From: CAWJTV01 sp963845695
GTDB lineage: Bacteria; Planctomycetota; Planctomycetia; Isosphaerales; Isosphaeraceae
Direction: 5' to 3'
NCBI GenBank assembly: GCA_963845695.1
Contig: CAWJTQ010000019.1
Span: forward strand, 62,001 to 126,000
DNA length: 64,000 bases
The notes under the pieces are model-generated. The model was not told the origin of the DNA. It was given only the letters and a program-made list of their open reading frames with translations, and made no database searches. The first letter of the stretch is position 1. Each line of letters begins with the position of its first letter. Positions 19,444 to 28,448 of this stretch are shown one piece after another. A program made the position numbers and the translations under genes.

Positions 19444-20402
19444 GCACCCGCGCACCGATCCCCCGCGTCGTTGCGGATACCCCCCTGGACGCGACCATCG
19501 AGAGCCTGCTCCACGACCGCGTCGAGATCCTCCCCTGGTCCGTGGCCTTATCGGGCAGCGACGAGCCAGTCGCGGGACTCTACACCTACGGCCATGTCCA
19601 GGTCAACGGCGCCATGCTCGATCGGCTTCCCGGTCTGAAGGTGATTAGCAACTACGGGGTGGGCGTGGACCACATCAACCTGGCCGACGCGGCGGCCCGC
19701 GGCATCCCGGTGGGGAACACTCCCGGCGTGCTCGAGGGGGCGACGGCCGACCTGGGCTTCGCCTTGCTGATGGCCTCGGCGCGTCGGATCGTCGAGGGGG
19801 ACCGTTACGCCCACTCGGCCGAATTCGTGCGCTACGACCCGGGCTACATGCTGGGTCGCGAAGTCCATGGCAAGACCCTGGGGATCATCGGCATGGGCCG
19901 GATCGGCCATCAGGTCGCGCGCCGGGCGATCGGCTTCGACATGACCGTGCTCTACCACAACCGCCAGCGCCGCGAGGACGTCGAGCGCGCCCTGGCCCCG
20001 TCAGTCCAGTTCGCCGGCATGGATGACCTGCTGTCGCAGTCCGATTACGTGATGCTCTGCGTTCCTCTGACCGACCAGACCCGCGGCCTCATCGGCACGC
20101 GTGAACTCTCTCTCATGAAGTCCGACGCGACCCTGATCAACATCGCCCGCGGCCCGGTCGTTGACCGAGAGGCCCTGACCGAAGCCATGGCCCACCACCG
20201 CATCGCCGCCGCGGCCCTCGACGTGACCGAGCCGGAGCCGTTGCCCCGCGATCATCCCCTCCTGACCATGCCCAGAGTGATCATCACACCCCACCTGGGT
20301 AGCGCGACGGTCGAGACCCGCCGCCGGATGGCCGAGCTTTCCGTCAACAACCTCCTCGCCGGCCTCCGCGGCGAGCCCTTACCGCATCCGGTCACCCGAT
20401 GA
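19440..20402 (+). CDS. NAD-binding D-isomer-specific 2-hydroxyacid dehydrogenase
   Basis: 320 residues, full length for the family. The catalytic-domain start has ISNYGVGVDHINLADAAARG. The NAD-binding Rossmann motif is LGIIGMGRIGHQVAR (GxGxxG). Catalytic Arg is in LINIARGPVVD (~236), Glu in DVTEPEPLP (~265) and His in IITPHLGSAT (~285), all present. The enzyme should reduce or oxidise a small 2-oxo/2-hydroxy acid; GDH/hydroxypyruvate/glyoxylate reductase-like is the closest class, but the substrate cannot be read from sequence. It overlaps the channel gene by 4 bp. Confidence 0.88.
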   Translation: MSTRAPIPRVVADTPLDATIESLLHDRVEILPWSVALSGSDEPVAGLYTYGHVQVNGAMLDRLPGLKVISNYGVGVDHINLADAAARGIPVGNTPGVLEGATADLGFALLMASARRIVEGDRYAHSAEFVRYDPGYMLGREVHGKTLGIIGMGRIGHQVARRAIGFDMTVLYHNRQRREDVERALAPSVQFAGMDDLLSQSDYVMLCVPLTDQTRGLIGTRELSLMKSDATLINIARGPVVDREALTEAMAHHRIAAAALDVTEPEPLPRDHPLLTMPRVIITPHLGSATVETRRRMAELSVNNLLAGLRGEPLPHPVTR

Positions 20403-20434
20403 ATCACGGATCGTCGCGATGCGGAACCCTACCT

Positions 20435-21403
20435 TCAGGGTTTATCGATCAGGATGGGAAGGTAGTCGTGAGCGGCATCCGAGAGCAGGTCGCGGTGCAT
20501 CCGGAGCGGATCGTTGAAGAAGTCGATGCCGACCTGTGTATCGACGAGTCGCGTGGCCAGAAGGTCGAGGGCGCGCGGTTCGTCGAAGAGCGCCTCGGCG
20601 TAGACGATTCGCCGGCCTTCGCCCGGCTCGCCCAGGAGGCGAGCGAAGTACTGGACGGCCAGATTGTCCTTGCGCGGCATCTGGGTCCCCATGACCACAA
20701 TCGTGAGTCTGTTCCATTCCTCTGAGGAGAGCCGTCCTTTCCACAGGCTGACCTGGCGATGAAGCGAATCGAGCGCCACGCGCGCGGCGGACTCGGCGTT
20801 CGTCATGACCAAGGGCCACATGCGCCGGGCGAATGCCAAGCGGTCAGCCTGGGAGTTTCCGCGCCGTTCAATGACCGAATCGAGAAAGGTCGCGGACTCG
20901 GCGAGAATCGTTTTCTCGCGTTCCCGTTGCTCGCCATCGAGTCCCGATCTGGCGAGCCTCTCCACCACGGGCGGTAACAAGCCCCGGTATTCGCGAAGAT
21001 CCTTCAGAACCTCGTCGCTGAGAGGGTGCTCGTCGGCATGAGCGGCGAGGGTCACGTCAATGGCCAGCGCGACGTGCGAGATCGCCTTCATCACGTGGAA
21101 GCCATCGGGGATGAACCGAACCTGACTGCGTTCCGCTCCTCGCTTGAGAACAAGGTCGTCTCCCTCGACCAAAATCACCGGGCCCGTTCGGGCCAGTGCC
21201 GCGTCCTTGGCGCGGCGATACGCGATCCGCGAGGCATCGTTCAGGGTGGTGAACGGATCGGGGGAATCCTGGGCATTGGCCGGAGTCTTCACCTTCGGGT
21301 CGGCAACCTGGGAGGTCGCGAACGCCGCGAAACCCAGTCCCATCCCCAAAGCGAGGGTTCCGACGGTTCGCCACCGCGAGTGGAGTATCTGTTGAGATTT
21401 CAT
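20435..21403 (-). CDS. Exported hypothetical protein
   Basis: 322 residues from the ATG at 21401-21403 (MKSQQILHSRWRTV). A hydrophobic segment GTLALGMGLGFAAFATS looks like a signal peptide, followed by a short Asp/Pro/Thr-rich linker. The rest is soluble and largely helical (LKDLREYRGLLPPVVERLAR; ESAARVALDSLHRQVSLWKG). No known domain or catalytic motif was recognised. It is convergent with the dehydrogenase gene, with 32 bp between the stops. Confidence 0.65.
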   Translation of the reverse strand: MKSQQILHSRWRTVGTLALGMGLGFAAFATSQVADPKVKTPANAQDSPDPFTTLNDASRIAYRRAKDAALARTGPVILVEGDDLVLKRGAERSQVRFIPDGFHVMKAISHVALAIDVTLAAHADEHPLSDEVLKDLREYRGLLPPVVERLARSGLDGEQREREKTILAESATFLDSVIERRGNSQADRLAFARRMWPLVMTNAESAARVALDSLHRQVSLWKGRLSSEEWNRLTIVVMGTQMPRKDNLAVQYFARLLGEPGEGRRIVYAEALFDEPRALDLLATRLVDTQVGIDFFNDPLRMHRDLLSDAAHDYLPILIDKP

Positions 21404-22492
21404 GCACATGATTATGTCTTTAGATCATCTGTCGGAGGAACCGAGCCAAGGTTAGCGATTCTCTGACTCCCGCATTATCAGCGAACTGCGGGTGCCGGTC
21501 ATCCCCCTTCCGGAAAAGGAATGAGGATGGCAAACGATCAGGGCAAGCCGGCAGGGGGCGAGTTGACCACACGAGGTTCTGGTCCGTGCGCAAGCCATGC
21601 GTTGAACCGCTCGAGTCGGCTCGTCTGGTGGCCGCCCAGGGGCTGCATGAGTCCAGCGAGTGTTGAGCGCAACCCGGACGAGTATCTCGGTTGAACACCG
21701 ATGATTACCCAGCACAAGCGGAGGCTCTCGTCACGATTGCGGTCTGGCCACTCCTCGCATCACAGTGCGCTCGGCGAGAAGCGATACACCCTTGCAGGGT
21801 TATTGTCGAGGTCATCGACCACGTACAGAGTGGCACGGCCCCGACGCCGCATGATTCCGCTGAGCACTGTCCGGGAAGATGCACGGTCAACGCACATTTC
21901 GTCGTCCATTCCGTCGCGTCAACTCGACGGTTTTCTCATTCCGCGGAGCCGCGACGTGGCGACCGAACGTCATGGTCGTCATGATCCGCCAGTTTGCGGG
22001 AGTTGGGCGGGAAATACCTGTCCGATCCGAGAAGCCAGTGATCGATTTCGAAGCGCGACGCCCCGACGTGACCGACTCTCGGATCGTCGGTTATCATCGA
22101 AACCGGCTCCTGTTCGATCGTCCTCCTTTGGGGCAGGAACCATGCCGCTGGAAGTCCAAGCCACCGACGGCTGATACAGAGCCGAGGTCTCGCTCCACGA
22201 AGTATGGATCGCTCTCGACCGGTCTTGGGGTCTGCGTGGCTTCTCGATCAGCCATCGAGCTCCCGATCCCAGATCGCACCGGAGGTGGGTTGGAGAAAAG
22301 CCGGTTCCGGACACTTTTCCAGCCTGGCTTTCTCGGGGAATCGCGACCGGAGTGCGCGAAAGATCCGGGTGCGCGATCTCTGGGTGAACCACCGCCTTCC
22401 CGCGGATCGTCGCTCCCGGATACAATCGATGGGGTCTCAGCTCGTCCGGGATCGATACGGAATCGTCGGCTGGTTCCGACCGAGATACGATC
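21404..22492. other. Intergenic, no convincing gene
   Basis: About 1.1 kb. Several short open frames exist on both strands, but none has family-like sequence, a ribosome site or a sensible start. A minus-strand stretch at ~21745-21890 ends ATLYVVDDLDNNPARVYRFS before a stop. It could be the last residues of a decayed gene; I cannot name it. Confidence 0.4.
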
Positions 22493-23038
22493 ATGCGAAT
22501 CCCTCGCGAATGGCTCACGATCCGCAGGCAGATGGTGGTCATCGCGTGCGCGGCCGTGTGGTTCGCGATGGTCGCGTGGCTGATCACGCCGTTTCGCGAC
22601 AGGTTACCGGCGGGGCTGCTGCCACCCGCGTTCCGGCCTTGTCTGGATGTGACCAACCCGGTTATCAACATCGGCTCGCTACCCCAGATGGCCAAGGGGC
22701 GACAGATCTGGGTCGTCAAGAATGCCGGCCCGGCGCCATTGCGGGTGCGGCTGGAAGACCAGCGCGATTGCGGGCTGGCTCCTTGTACCCTGGAAGAGAT
22801 CCAGATCGAAGATCGGCGTGGCGCGAAAGTCTCGACATCAAGACAAGGTCGCCAGACCCGGATCATCATCCCTCCCGGTGGGCGGGCGTCCGTGACGATG
22901 TACTGGGAGACGCGCCGGACCCCGGGCATCGCCAACCCCTACCTGGACTTCACCACCGACGACCCGAAGGTCCCGCGACTCCGGCTCGCACTCATCGGCC
23001 AGATCCTGCCCTCCGCTCCGACAGCCACGTCGAACTGA
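22493..23038 (+). CDS. Membrane-anchored DUF1573-like protein
   Basis: 181 residues. One N-terminal membrane helix (MVVIACAAVWFAMVAWLITP) anchors an extracytoplasmic domain. It begins NPVINIGSLPQMAKGRQIWV, then VKNAGPAPLRVRL, IIIPPGGRASVTMYW, and closes YLDFTTDDPKVPRLRLALIG. This order matches DUF1573-type immunoglobulin-like domains; the two Cys in DCGLAPCTL sit where that family often has Cys. Function unknown. Start: ATG 22493, with a weak GAGA upstream. Confidence 0.6.
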   Translation: MRIPREWLTIRRQMVVIACAAVWFAMVAWLITPFRDRLPAGLLPPAFRPCLDVTNPVINIGSLPQMAKGRQIWVVKNAGPAPLRVRLEDQRDCGLAPCTLEEIQIEDRRGAKVSTSRQGRQTRIIIPPGGRASVTMYWETRRTPGIANPYLDFTTDDPKVPRLRLALIGQILPSAPTATSN

Positions 23039-23289
23039 GACCGGAAGTCCGAGATCACGATTGGGCCAAGATCGACGGTTTTGCCGGTCGATCGCATTCT
23101 GGGGTTCGGCCGGCTGCTCTTCTCAGGGAACCCCGGTTTCATTCCTGGCGGAGACCTTCTCGACTCGCCTGCCGGCGCGGGACAGTTGCACCTCGCTCGC
23201 CGGTCGGTATGCTGAGACCGGCGGCGATCGGGAATTCTCAGCCATTCACGGCATGACGCGAATCGTCGGTTCGTGAGGAGACAAGACCA

Positions 23290-24216
23290 ATGATCGGAAT
23301 TCGTAACGGTGCGGTGCTCGTCGGTTTGCTCGGTGGATGGGGACTCGGCCTGGGTCTGACGGGGCGTGCCCTGGGCGCCGAGGAGAAGCTCCGCGTGCTG
23401 ATCGTGGACGGTCAGAACAACCACAACTGGCGGATCATGACCCCGCCGATGAAGGCCGACCTGGAGCGTTCGGGCCGGTTCACGGTGGACGTGGTGACCA
23501 CGCCCGGCCCCAAAGCCGAGCGATCGGCCTGGGATGCCTTCCGCCCCGATTTCTCCCGGTATGACGTGGTGCTCAGCAACTACAACGGCGAGTCGTGGCC
23601 GCCGGAGGTCCGCAAGGCGCTCGAAGATTACGTCGCCAAGGGGGGCGGTCTGGCGATCATCCACGCGGCCAATAACGCGTTCCAAGACTGGCCGGCTTAT
23701 AACGAGATGATCGGCCTGGGTTGGCGCGGTCCGGGCTTCGGCGACCGGCTGACGATCGATGAGAGCGGCAAGGTCGTCCGCACGCCCAAGGGTCAGGGCC
23801 CGGGTTCAGGGCACGGGGCACCCCACGCCTACTCGATCGTCGTTCGCAATACCGACCACCCGATCACCCACGGCATGCCCACGGAGTGGATGCACGCGAA
23901 GGACGAGCTCTATCACGGCCAGCGCGGGCCGGCCGAGCACATGGAGATCCTCGCTACGGCGTTTTCCGACAAGTCCAAAGGGGGCACCGGCACCAACGAG
24001 CCGATGATCTGGGTCATCCCGTATGGCAAGGGGCGCGTCTTCACCACCGTGATGGGCCACGCCATGGGGAACGACACGACGGCGATCCGCTGCACCGGCT
24101 TCCGAACCGTGATGCTCCGCGGCACCGAGTGGGCGGCCACCGGCAAGGTCACCATCCCCATCCCCGACGACTTCCCGACCGCCAGCCAGGTCCGACTGGC
24201 CGAACCCCACGAGTGA
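23290..24216 (+). CDS. ThuA-like secreted protein
   Basis: 308 residues. The signal peptide contains LVGLLGGWGLGLGLTGRALG, with cleavage probably after LGA. The ThuA/glutamine-amidotransferase-like fold is visible in KLRVLIVDGQNNHNWRIMTP, SRYDVVLSNYNGESWPPEV, KGGGLAIIHAANNAF, and GKGRVFTTVMGHAMGND with the closing GFRTVMLRGTEWAATG. ThuA proteins are implicated in sugar catabolism and are abundant in planctomycetes; biochemical function is unsettled. GAGGAG at 23276-23281 precedes the ATG. Its 3' end is duplicated at ~28449. Confidence 0.85.
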   Translation: MIGIRNGAVLVGLLGGWGLGLGLTGRALGAEEKLRVLIVDGQNNHNWRIMTPPMKADLERSGRFTVDVVTTPGPKAERSAWDAFRPDFSRYDVVLSNYNGESWPPEVRKALEDYVAKGGGLAIIHAANNAFQDWPAYNEMIGLGWRGPGFGDRLTIDESGKVVRTPKGQGPGSGHGAPHAYSIVVRNTDHPITHGMPTEWMHAKDELYHGQRGPAEHMEILATAFSDKSKGGTGTNEPMIWVIPYGKGRVFTTVMGHAMGNDTTAIRCTGFRTVMLRGTEWAATGKVTIPIPDDFPTASQVRLAEPHE

Positions 24217-24474
24217 AAGACGCAAGAGCGGAGCGGCCCGAATCGCATTTTCCCCGCGGGATTCCTACAATGAGTCTGGGTCGTTTTGAGTCCCGTTCTG
24301 GTCGCGATCGGGCCAGTCACCCCGCCGTCGTCTGACTTTCATGGATCCTGATGGCAATCACCTTTCTCCACGCGGCCGATACTCACCTGGACAGCCCCCT
24401 GAAGGGTCTGGAGCGATACGAGAACGCGCCCGTTCAACCGGATCCGGGGTGCCCCCGGCACGCCTTCACGCGGA
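24109..24474 (+). repeat. Direct repeat copy A: thuA 3' end plus sbcD 5' end
   Basis: About 365 bp that recur, at roughly 90% identity by eye, at 28449-28813 in the same orientation. This copy includes the intact thuA terminus, the gap, and the first ~35 codons of sbcD (MAITFLHAADTHLDSPLKGL). Homology ends at CTTCACGCGG. Confidence 0.85.
24351..24474 (+). pseudogene. sbcD 5' fragment
   Basis: ATG at 24351 followed by AITFLHAADTHLDSPLKGLE, nearly identical to the start of the complete sbcD at 28691. Note Thr in place of Ile in the metal-binding DxH region (AADTHLD still keeps D and H). The similarity stops after ~40 codons and the sequence runs into unrelated DNA with a palindrome at 24488. 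It is a duplication remnant and cannot encode a nuclease. Confidence 0.8.
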
Positions 24475-24487
24475 GGGGAACAAAGGG

Positions 24488-24526
24488 GTCAGTCTCTCAT
24501 GACCCAAGGCGTCATGAGAGACTGAC
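24488..24526. repeat. Perfect 16-bp inverted repeat
   Basis: Arms 24488-24503 (GTCAGTCTCTCATGAC) and 24511-24526 are exact inverted complements around a 7-bp spacer. It sits exactly at the joint between the sbcD fragment and the dioxygenase fragment. No T-tract follows, so a terminator is unlikely; it looks like a REP-type element. Confidence 0.7.
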
Positions 24527-24549
24527 ACCGACTTTCTCGCGACCGGACG

Positions 24550-24747
24550 TTGAACCGGGCCCACCTCCGCGCGGAGTTCTTGCTCCGCCCCGGCGATCTG
24601 CTCTTCAACAACGACCGATGGATCCTCCACGATCGCACTGCGTTCGAAGATCATCCCGAGCCCGAACGGCGGAGACATTACGTGCGGCTCTGGCTCGATG
24701 CGAGGGCGGGACAATCATCCTGGGAAGAAGACAGGCTTGAGTCTTGA
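24550..24747 (+). pseudogene. TauD/TfdA-type dioxygenase, C-terminal fragment
   Basis: The frame contains LRPGDLLFNNDRWILHDRTA and HYVRLWLDARAG. This is the C-terminal double-strand beta-helix end of Fe(II)/2-oxoglutarate TauD/TfdA-like dioxygenases, with the distal metal His (ILHDRTA) and the 2-oxoglutarate-binding Arg present. The ~200 upstream residues are missing; the preceding DNA is a palindrome and an sbcD fragment. It is a stranded 3' end, overlapping the minus-strand TOPRIM-like gene by 33 bp. Confidence 0.65.
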
Positions 24748-25381
24748 TGTCATACGGTCGAGCTCCTCGGCATTGTGCTTGTGCAACTCGTGTCCCCATG
24801 TGTTATTCGACCCGGTCCGGCAATCCTCGGCGAGCTTGCGGCCGATTTGTTCGAAGGTGCCGAGCCCGGCTTTTTTCAAGGCTTCGGGGTTCGACCATGC
24901 CCCGATCACGAAGACGCGATCCCTGAGTTCGACTTTTGCCGTTTTTCAGCGATCGAAAACGCTGAAATCCAGGGGTTTTCTGAGATGGCGAAGGATTTTG
25001 GCAACTCCGGCGACGCCTCGTGGACCGGCAACTTTGAAAACCCCTTGTTTTTGGCCTCTACTCGAGAATCAGCCGCCGAAAAACGGCAAAAGTCGAACTG
25101 AGCTCAACGGGGATTTCTTCCATGATCCGATCCAGTCGATCGGCGCACTGGTCAAAGTCAACTAATAATACTAAGTGCGTATTCGAATTTTGGTTCATTT
25201 TCTTGATGTACTCCTTCACGAACTTGTCACATACGTTCGTCCAACCTCCCGCGTTCGGCATCACCTTGATCTGCCTCGGATTGGAGAGATCATCGTAAAG
25301 GCTGAAGCCATTGGCGAGCTCGCGATTGGCGTCGTCTTCCGGCAATACGAAGATGTGAGGTCTGTATTCGTTGACACTCAT
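24715..25381 (-). pseudogene. TOPRIM-like partner of AAA ATPase, interrupted by a MITE
   Basis: The start at 25379-25381 overlaps the ATPase stop (ATGA). The first 93 codons read MSVNEYRPHIFVLPEDDANR to MEEIPVE and carry a possible TOPRIM-like acidic set: Glu/Asp in PEDDAN and D-x-D in VLLVDFDQ. The frame is then broken by the element at 24928-25097. The minus strand after it continues DRVFVIGAWSNPEALKKAG, FEQIGRKLAEDC, WGHELHKHNAEEL to a stop at 24715. Deleting the element plus one copy of the 5-bp CTGAG duplication gives one uninterrupted 163-residue frame. ATPase + TOPRIM pairs resemble OLD/PARIS-type defence systems; that function is inferred. Confidence 0.75.
24928..25097. mobile_element. 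170-bp MITE with 20-bp terminal inverted repeats
   Basis: The left end TTCGACTTTTGCCGTTTTTC (24928-24947) and the right end (25078-25097) are perfect inverted complements. The element is flanked by the direct repeat CTGAG (24923-24927 and 25098-25102), a 5-bp target-site duplication. The interior is too short to encode a transposase and is more AT-rich than its surroundings. No full-length parent element is in this window. Confidence 0.88.
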
Positions 25382-26484
25382 GGTACCAGGTCGCCGCGAA
25401 TCAGCGCATCGATAAGGTCGCCATTGATCGGAAGCTCGCTCACCGGTCGGACAATCGTCGGCTCCAGATGACTGCGTCTTTGGAGATAGAGAATGTTCTC
25501 GCGCGAGAAATGAGTGATGGCCTCGGGGTTGTGCGAGGTGGCCAGGAACTGGCCTTTGGACTGGAACGAGCGGCGAAGATCCATCACAAAATGACCCACT
25601 TCCGAAGGCGAGAGATAGTTGTCGGGTTCGTCCCAGAAGCAGAAGATGGGGCCGTACGCCTGGTTGGAGGCGAGGACCACGGCGCAGATGAAGAAGCATT
25701 TTTCGCCGTCCGACAACTCCCGGAACGGCAGACTGAGTGTTGCTTCGTTCTGTTGGAACTGCACGGTGAGACTTCTCACGTCCCTCCCGACAATGGGATT
25801 CTTGATGTCCTTGAGGTCGGGCATGACCTTCTTGAGGAATTCGATGATGTCGGTGTATGCGGCGGGTGAATGCGCCAGCAGACCCGAGATCCACCCTCCG
25901 AAATTCGTGACCCATCCATCGGGCATCAAGGTGTCGTCATTGGAATGTCCGTAAATCTGGCAGGGAATCGGCGCAAGAATGAGCATGCGAGCCAGCCAGT
26001 TTTTGAAGACATGGAGAGGATCTCTCTCGGATTCCACCTGGATGATGGGAAGCCCCACCAGGTACCAGTCGACGAGGAACTTGGCTTCTCGATCGCCCGT
26101 CCGGAAGAATCGGACTTGGGCCCGATCCCGCGTGTAGATCGGCTTGCCGTTGATCGAGAGTCTCTCTTCCGCGATTCGGAGCCCCGAAAAGCCCGGGGGC
26201 AGCTCCAGAGCTAGGATGTATTCGTAGGACTGATCCCCGAGGATGGCCTCGATCTCGAAACGGAGTGGAACGTCGGAGCGGCCGCGGGCGAAGTCTTCTG
26301 GTCTGAGTAATTCCTCCACCTTATTTGTGCCGCGAGCAATCCTCTGAAAGATCCTCAAGGCTGATCCGACCGTGGACTTCCCCGACCCGTTGCTGCCGAT
26401 CAAGAGCGTGGTCTGCCTCTTGGAGATCGGAAGCTCGAAGTTTTCCAGGCACCGGAAGTTGTGTACGTAGAATCGGTGGATCAT
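25378..26484 (-). CDS. AAA/ABC-type ATPase, partner of TOPRIM-like gene
   Basis: 368 residues. Walker A LLIGSNGSGKSTVGSAL is near residue 30. An ABC-like signature is seen in FRELSDGEKCFFICAVVL, Walker B in PIFCFWDEPDNYLSPSEV, and the switch His in QFLATSHNPEAI. The short middle region lacks long coiled coils, as in AAA_21/AAA_15 (OLD-like) ATPases rather than SMC proteins. The start ATG is at 26482-26484 and the stop overlaps the start of the TOPRIM-like gene by 4 bp, so the two form an operon. Its codon use is less GC-rich than neighbouring genes, consistent with transfer. Probably an ATP-driven sensor/regulator of the TOPRIM nuclease (inferred from related two-gene systems). Confidence 0.82.
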   Translation of the reverse strand: MIHRFYVHNFRCLENFELPISKRQTTLLIGSNGSGKSTVGSALRIFQRIARGTNKVEELLRPEDFARGRSDVPLRFEIEAILGDQSYEYILALELPPGFSGLRIAEERLSINGKPIYTRDRAQVRFFRTGDREAKFLVDWYLVGLPIIQVESERDPLHVFKNWLARMLILAPIPCQIYGHSNDDTLMPDGWVTNFGGWISGLLAHSPAAYTDIIEFLKKVMPDLKDIKNPIVGRDVRSLTVQFQQNEATLSLPFRELSDGEKCFFICAVVLASNQAYGPIFCFWDEPDNYLSPSEVGHFVMDLRRSFQSKGQFLATSHNPEAITHFSRENILYLQRRSHLEPTIVRPVSELPINGDLIDALIRGDLVP

Positions 26485-26573
26485 TCCGCGATTATAGCGG
26501 ATTCCGGCGGGGGAATGCCACGGTTAATGACCCGCATCAGCGCGAGAGATCCATTCCCGTGCCGGGGCCGGGC

Positions 26574-26690
26574 TCACCTCGCCGCGGCCTTCGGGGCCGT
26601 CTTGAACTCGTCGGCGGTCATCGTCCGGATCGTCCCGCCGTCCTGCATCAGGACCTGACCGCCTTGAAGGAGGCCAAAGGGGAGGGAGGC
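26574..26690 (-). pseudogene. Orphan 3' end of an unidentified gene
   Basis: On the minus strand a frame entering from the IS boundary reads GQVLMQDGGTIRTMTADEFK, then TAPKAAAR and a stop at 26574-26576. It looks like a genuine C-terminus with codon use typical of the host. The 5' part is missing; the IS701-type element begins 3 bp away. Not identifiable. Confidence 0.35.
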
Positions 26691-26692
26691 CA

Positions 26693-28323
26693 AAGTTCAA
26701 GTTTCGCAGATTAGGAGGCGGACTGCGAGCGGGCCGGCGGGCGAAATTCGCCCCGTCAGCTCAGTCGTCAGATGGTGCATCACACGGGAATCCTCGGCCG
26801 ATCGGCCGCTCATCCCGTCCGGCTGAGAAGCTCGATGAGCTGGGCAATCCAGGTTTTGAGTGAGGACTGGTTTCCAACCGCCCCCTCGGTTTTCTCCTCG
26901 TAACTCAGCCGTCTCAGGGTGGTCAACATGTCGGCGAACGACGTTTCTTCTTTCTGCGGATACCACGGTCGGAAGGGGAATTCCGCGAATTGATGACCCG
27001 TTCGATGGAACCACACCACGACGATGGTGTAGATGAACATCGCCATCGGTGCGGTCCGCTCGACAGCCTTGGGCAGCCGATTGGCGGGATCCTCCAAGCC
27101 CAAAAATTGCTTGATGTATTCAAATGTGCACTCAATTGCCCAGCGGCACGCATACACCGCGAGGATCTCCCAGGCGGTCCAGTCCAGCTTGGTGCAGTAG
27201 AACATCTGATCGTCGCGCCCTCCCACCTCATCGCGCACCAGGACGATGGTCAAGAGCCGGTCCTTACCCGCCTTGTAGTACAGGGCCTGGATCGTCTTCA
27301 CTTCCAGGACGGCATGCAACCCGAACTGGTGGAAGCACAGGGTCGTCCAGGGCTTCTTCGGGTCCGCCGCCCACTCGGCCATGCCCGGCAGACGGTCCCC
27401 CTTCTTGCGGGATCGCCCGCGCTGACCCTCGCGCCGCGGCGGGGCCACGTCGTAGAGCGCGGCGTTGGCCGCGACCCGGCTGATGAGATGGACGTTGGAG
27501 GGGAGATGAGACAGGACGCTTTGACCACCATAGGCACTGTCACCGAGCATGATGATCTCATCGTCGGGGAACCAGTGCGCCACCAAGCGGATGAGTTCCA
27601 GGGCCAATTCCGGTCGGGTGCGGTGGTCGGGATCGGGCTGGACCTTCCTCTTGGTCCGGCCTTGGGACGATTTCCCCTTCCTGTTCTTGCCTTTGGTGAG
27701 TCCCTGGCGGTTGATGTACAGCCGGCCGGCGATCGGCAGGGCGAAGACCTTGGTGGGCGCCCACCAGGGGTGGATGATGATCAGGCAGAGCACGACCCAG
27801 TCGTGTCCCCAACTGACCAGAGCCTTGGTCCGACTGGAGATCAGGGGGTCGTAGTGCATGCCGGCCCCGTAGAGGGTCAAGCCGCGCTTGCGACAGAGCG
27901 TGTCATCGACCGCCCAGAGGAATAACGCGCCGGGAGCGAGGATCGACATCACCAGTTTGGCCAGGGCCAGAGAGAAGGTGTCGATGTCCCAGGCGGCATG
28001 GCTGAAGAAGCGATGGAATCGCGACCAGTGACCCTTGCCGACGTTGCCGCTGGAGAAGATGACCTCGGTGATGAAGCGGTGCCGCTGGGAGAGGACCCAG
28101 CCAGCGACGATGGCAACGAAGGTTTGGTAGGTCGGTGCGGTGAAGACCGGAGAAAACTGCTGTAGCAGGTCCACGCACGAGGAAGTAAGTTCCATGGGTC
28201 GGTTTCCTTGTGTTGGTGGCTTGTCCAGGCCAGCTAACCCAGACAAGTAGCCAAGAGAAGGCAAGGAAGCCGACGTATCTTTTTGATCAGTAGCCCTCCC
28301 TCAAAAGTGCGAAACCTGAACTA
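26693..28323 (-). mobile_element. IS701-family-like insertion sequence
   Basis: The transposase gene is flanked by imperfect inverted repeats: AGTTCAAGTTTCGCA at 26694-26708, and its complement at 28308-28322 (AGTTCAGGTTTCGCA when inverted), 14 of 15 matching. The ~1.63-kb length fits the family. I see no target-site duplication at the two ends. The flanks are unrelated gene debris, suggesting deletion or recombination after insertion. Exact ends are uncertain by a few bases. Confidence 0.75.
26810..28195 (-). CDS. IS701-family-like DDE transposase
   Basis: 461 residues from the ATG at 28193-28195 (MELTSSCVDLLQQFSPVF); a longer frame to 28264 is possible. Candidate DDE residues: D in FLWAVDDTLCRKRG, D in IIMLGDSAYGGQSVL, and E in CRWAIECTFEYIKQFLG. 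The last matches the conserved region around Glu in DDE_5/IS701-type transposases. The gene is intact with no frameshift, so the element may still be active. It lies inside the patchwork insert between thuA and sbcD. Confidence 0.88.
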   Translation of the reverse strand: MELTSSCVDLLQQFSPVFTAPTYQTFVAIVAGWVLSQRHRFITEVIFSSGNVGKGHWSRFHRFFSHAAWDIDTFSLALAKLVMSILAPGALFLWAVDDTLCRKRGLTLYGAGMHYDPLISSRTKALVSWGHDWVVLCLIIIHPWWAPTKVFALPIAGRLYINRQGLTKGKNRKGKSSQGRTKRKVQPDPDHRTRPELALELIRLVAHWFPDDEIIMLGDSAYGGQSVLSHLPSNVHLISRVAANAALYDVAPPRREGQRGRSRKKGDRLPGMAEWAADPKKPWTTLCFHQFGLHAVLEVKTIQALYYKAGKDRLLTIVLVRDEVGGRDDQMFYCTKLDWTAWEILAVYACRWAIECTFEYIKQFLGLEDPANRLPKAVERTAPMAMFIYTIVVVWFHRTGHQFAEFPFRPWYPQKEETSFADMLTTLRRLSYEEKTEGAVGNQSSLKTWIAQLIELLSRTG

Positions 28324-28448
28324 AGAGGCCAAAAGGGATTGACCTTCGAAACCGCTCCCTGTTCCGCTGCGACAGCAAAAACGGGCGCTTTGTTGACAGT
28401 TGTCAGAGACGTCCGTCGGCCGACCGCGACGCCCCGCCGTCGCCGAGG

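Noticed and set aside
21879..22935. Overlapping plus and minus frames of 230-320 codons
   Set aside because: Neither has family-like sequence; they overlap the better-supported DUF1573-like gene or empty intergenic DNA.
24488..24526. Possible rho-independent terminator
   Set aside because: Good stem but no T-tract on either side, and it joins two gene fragments rather than following a gene.
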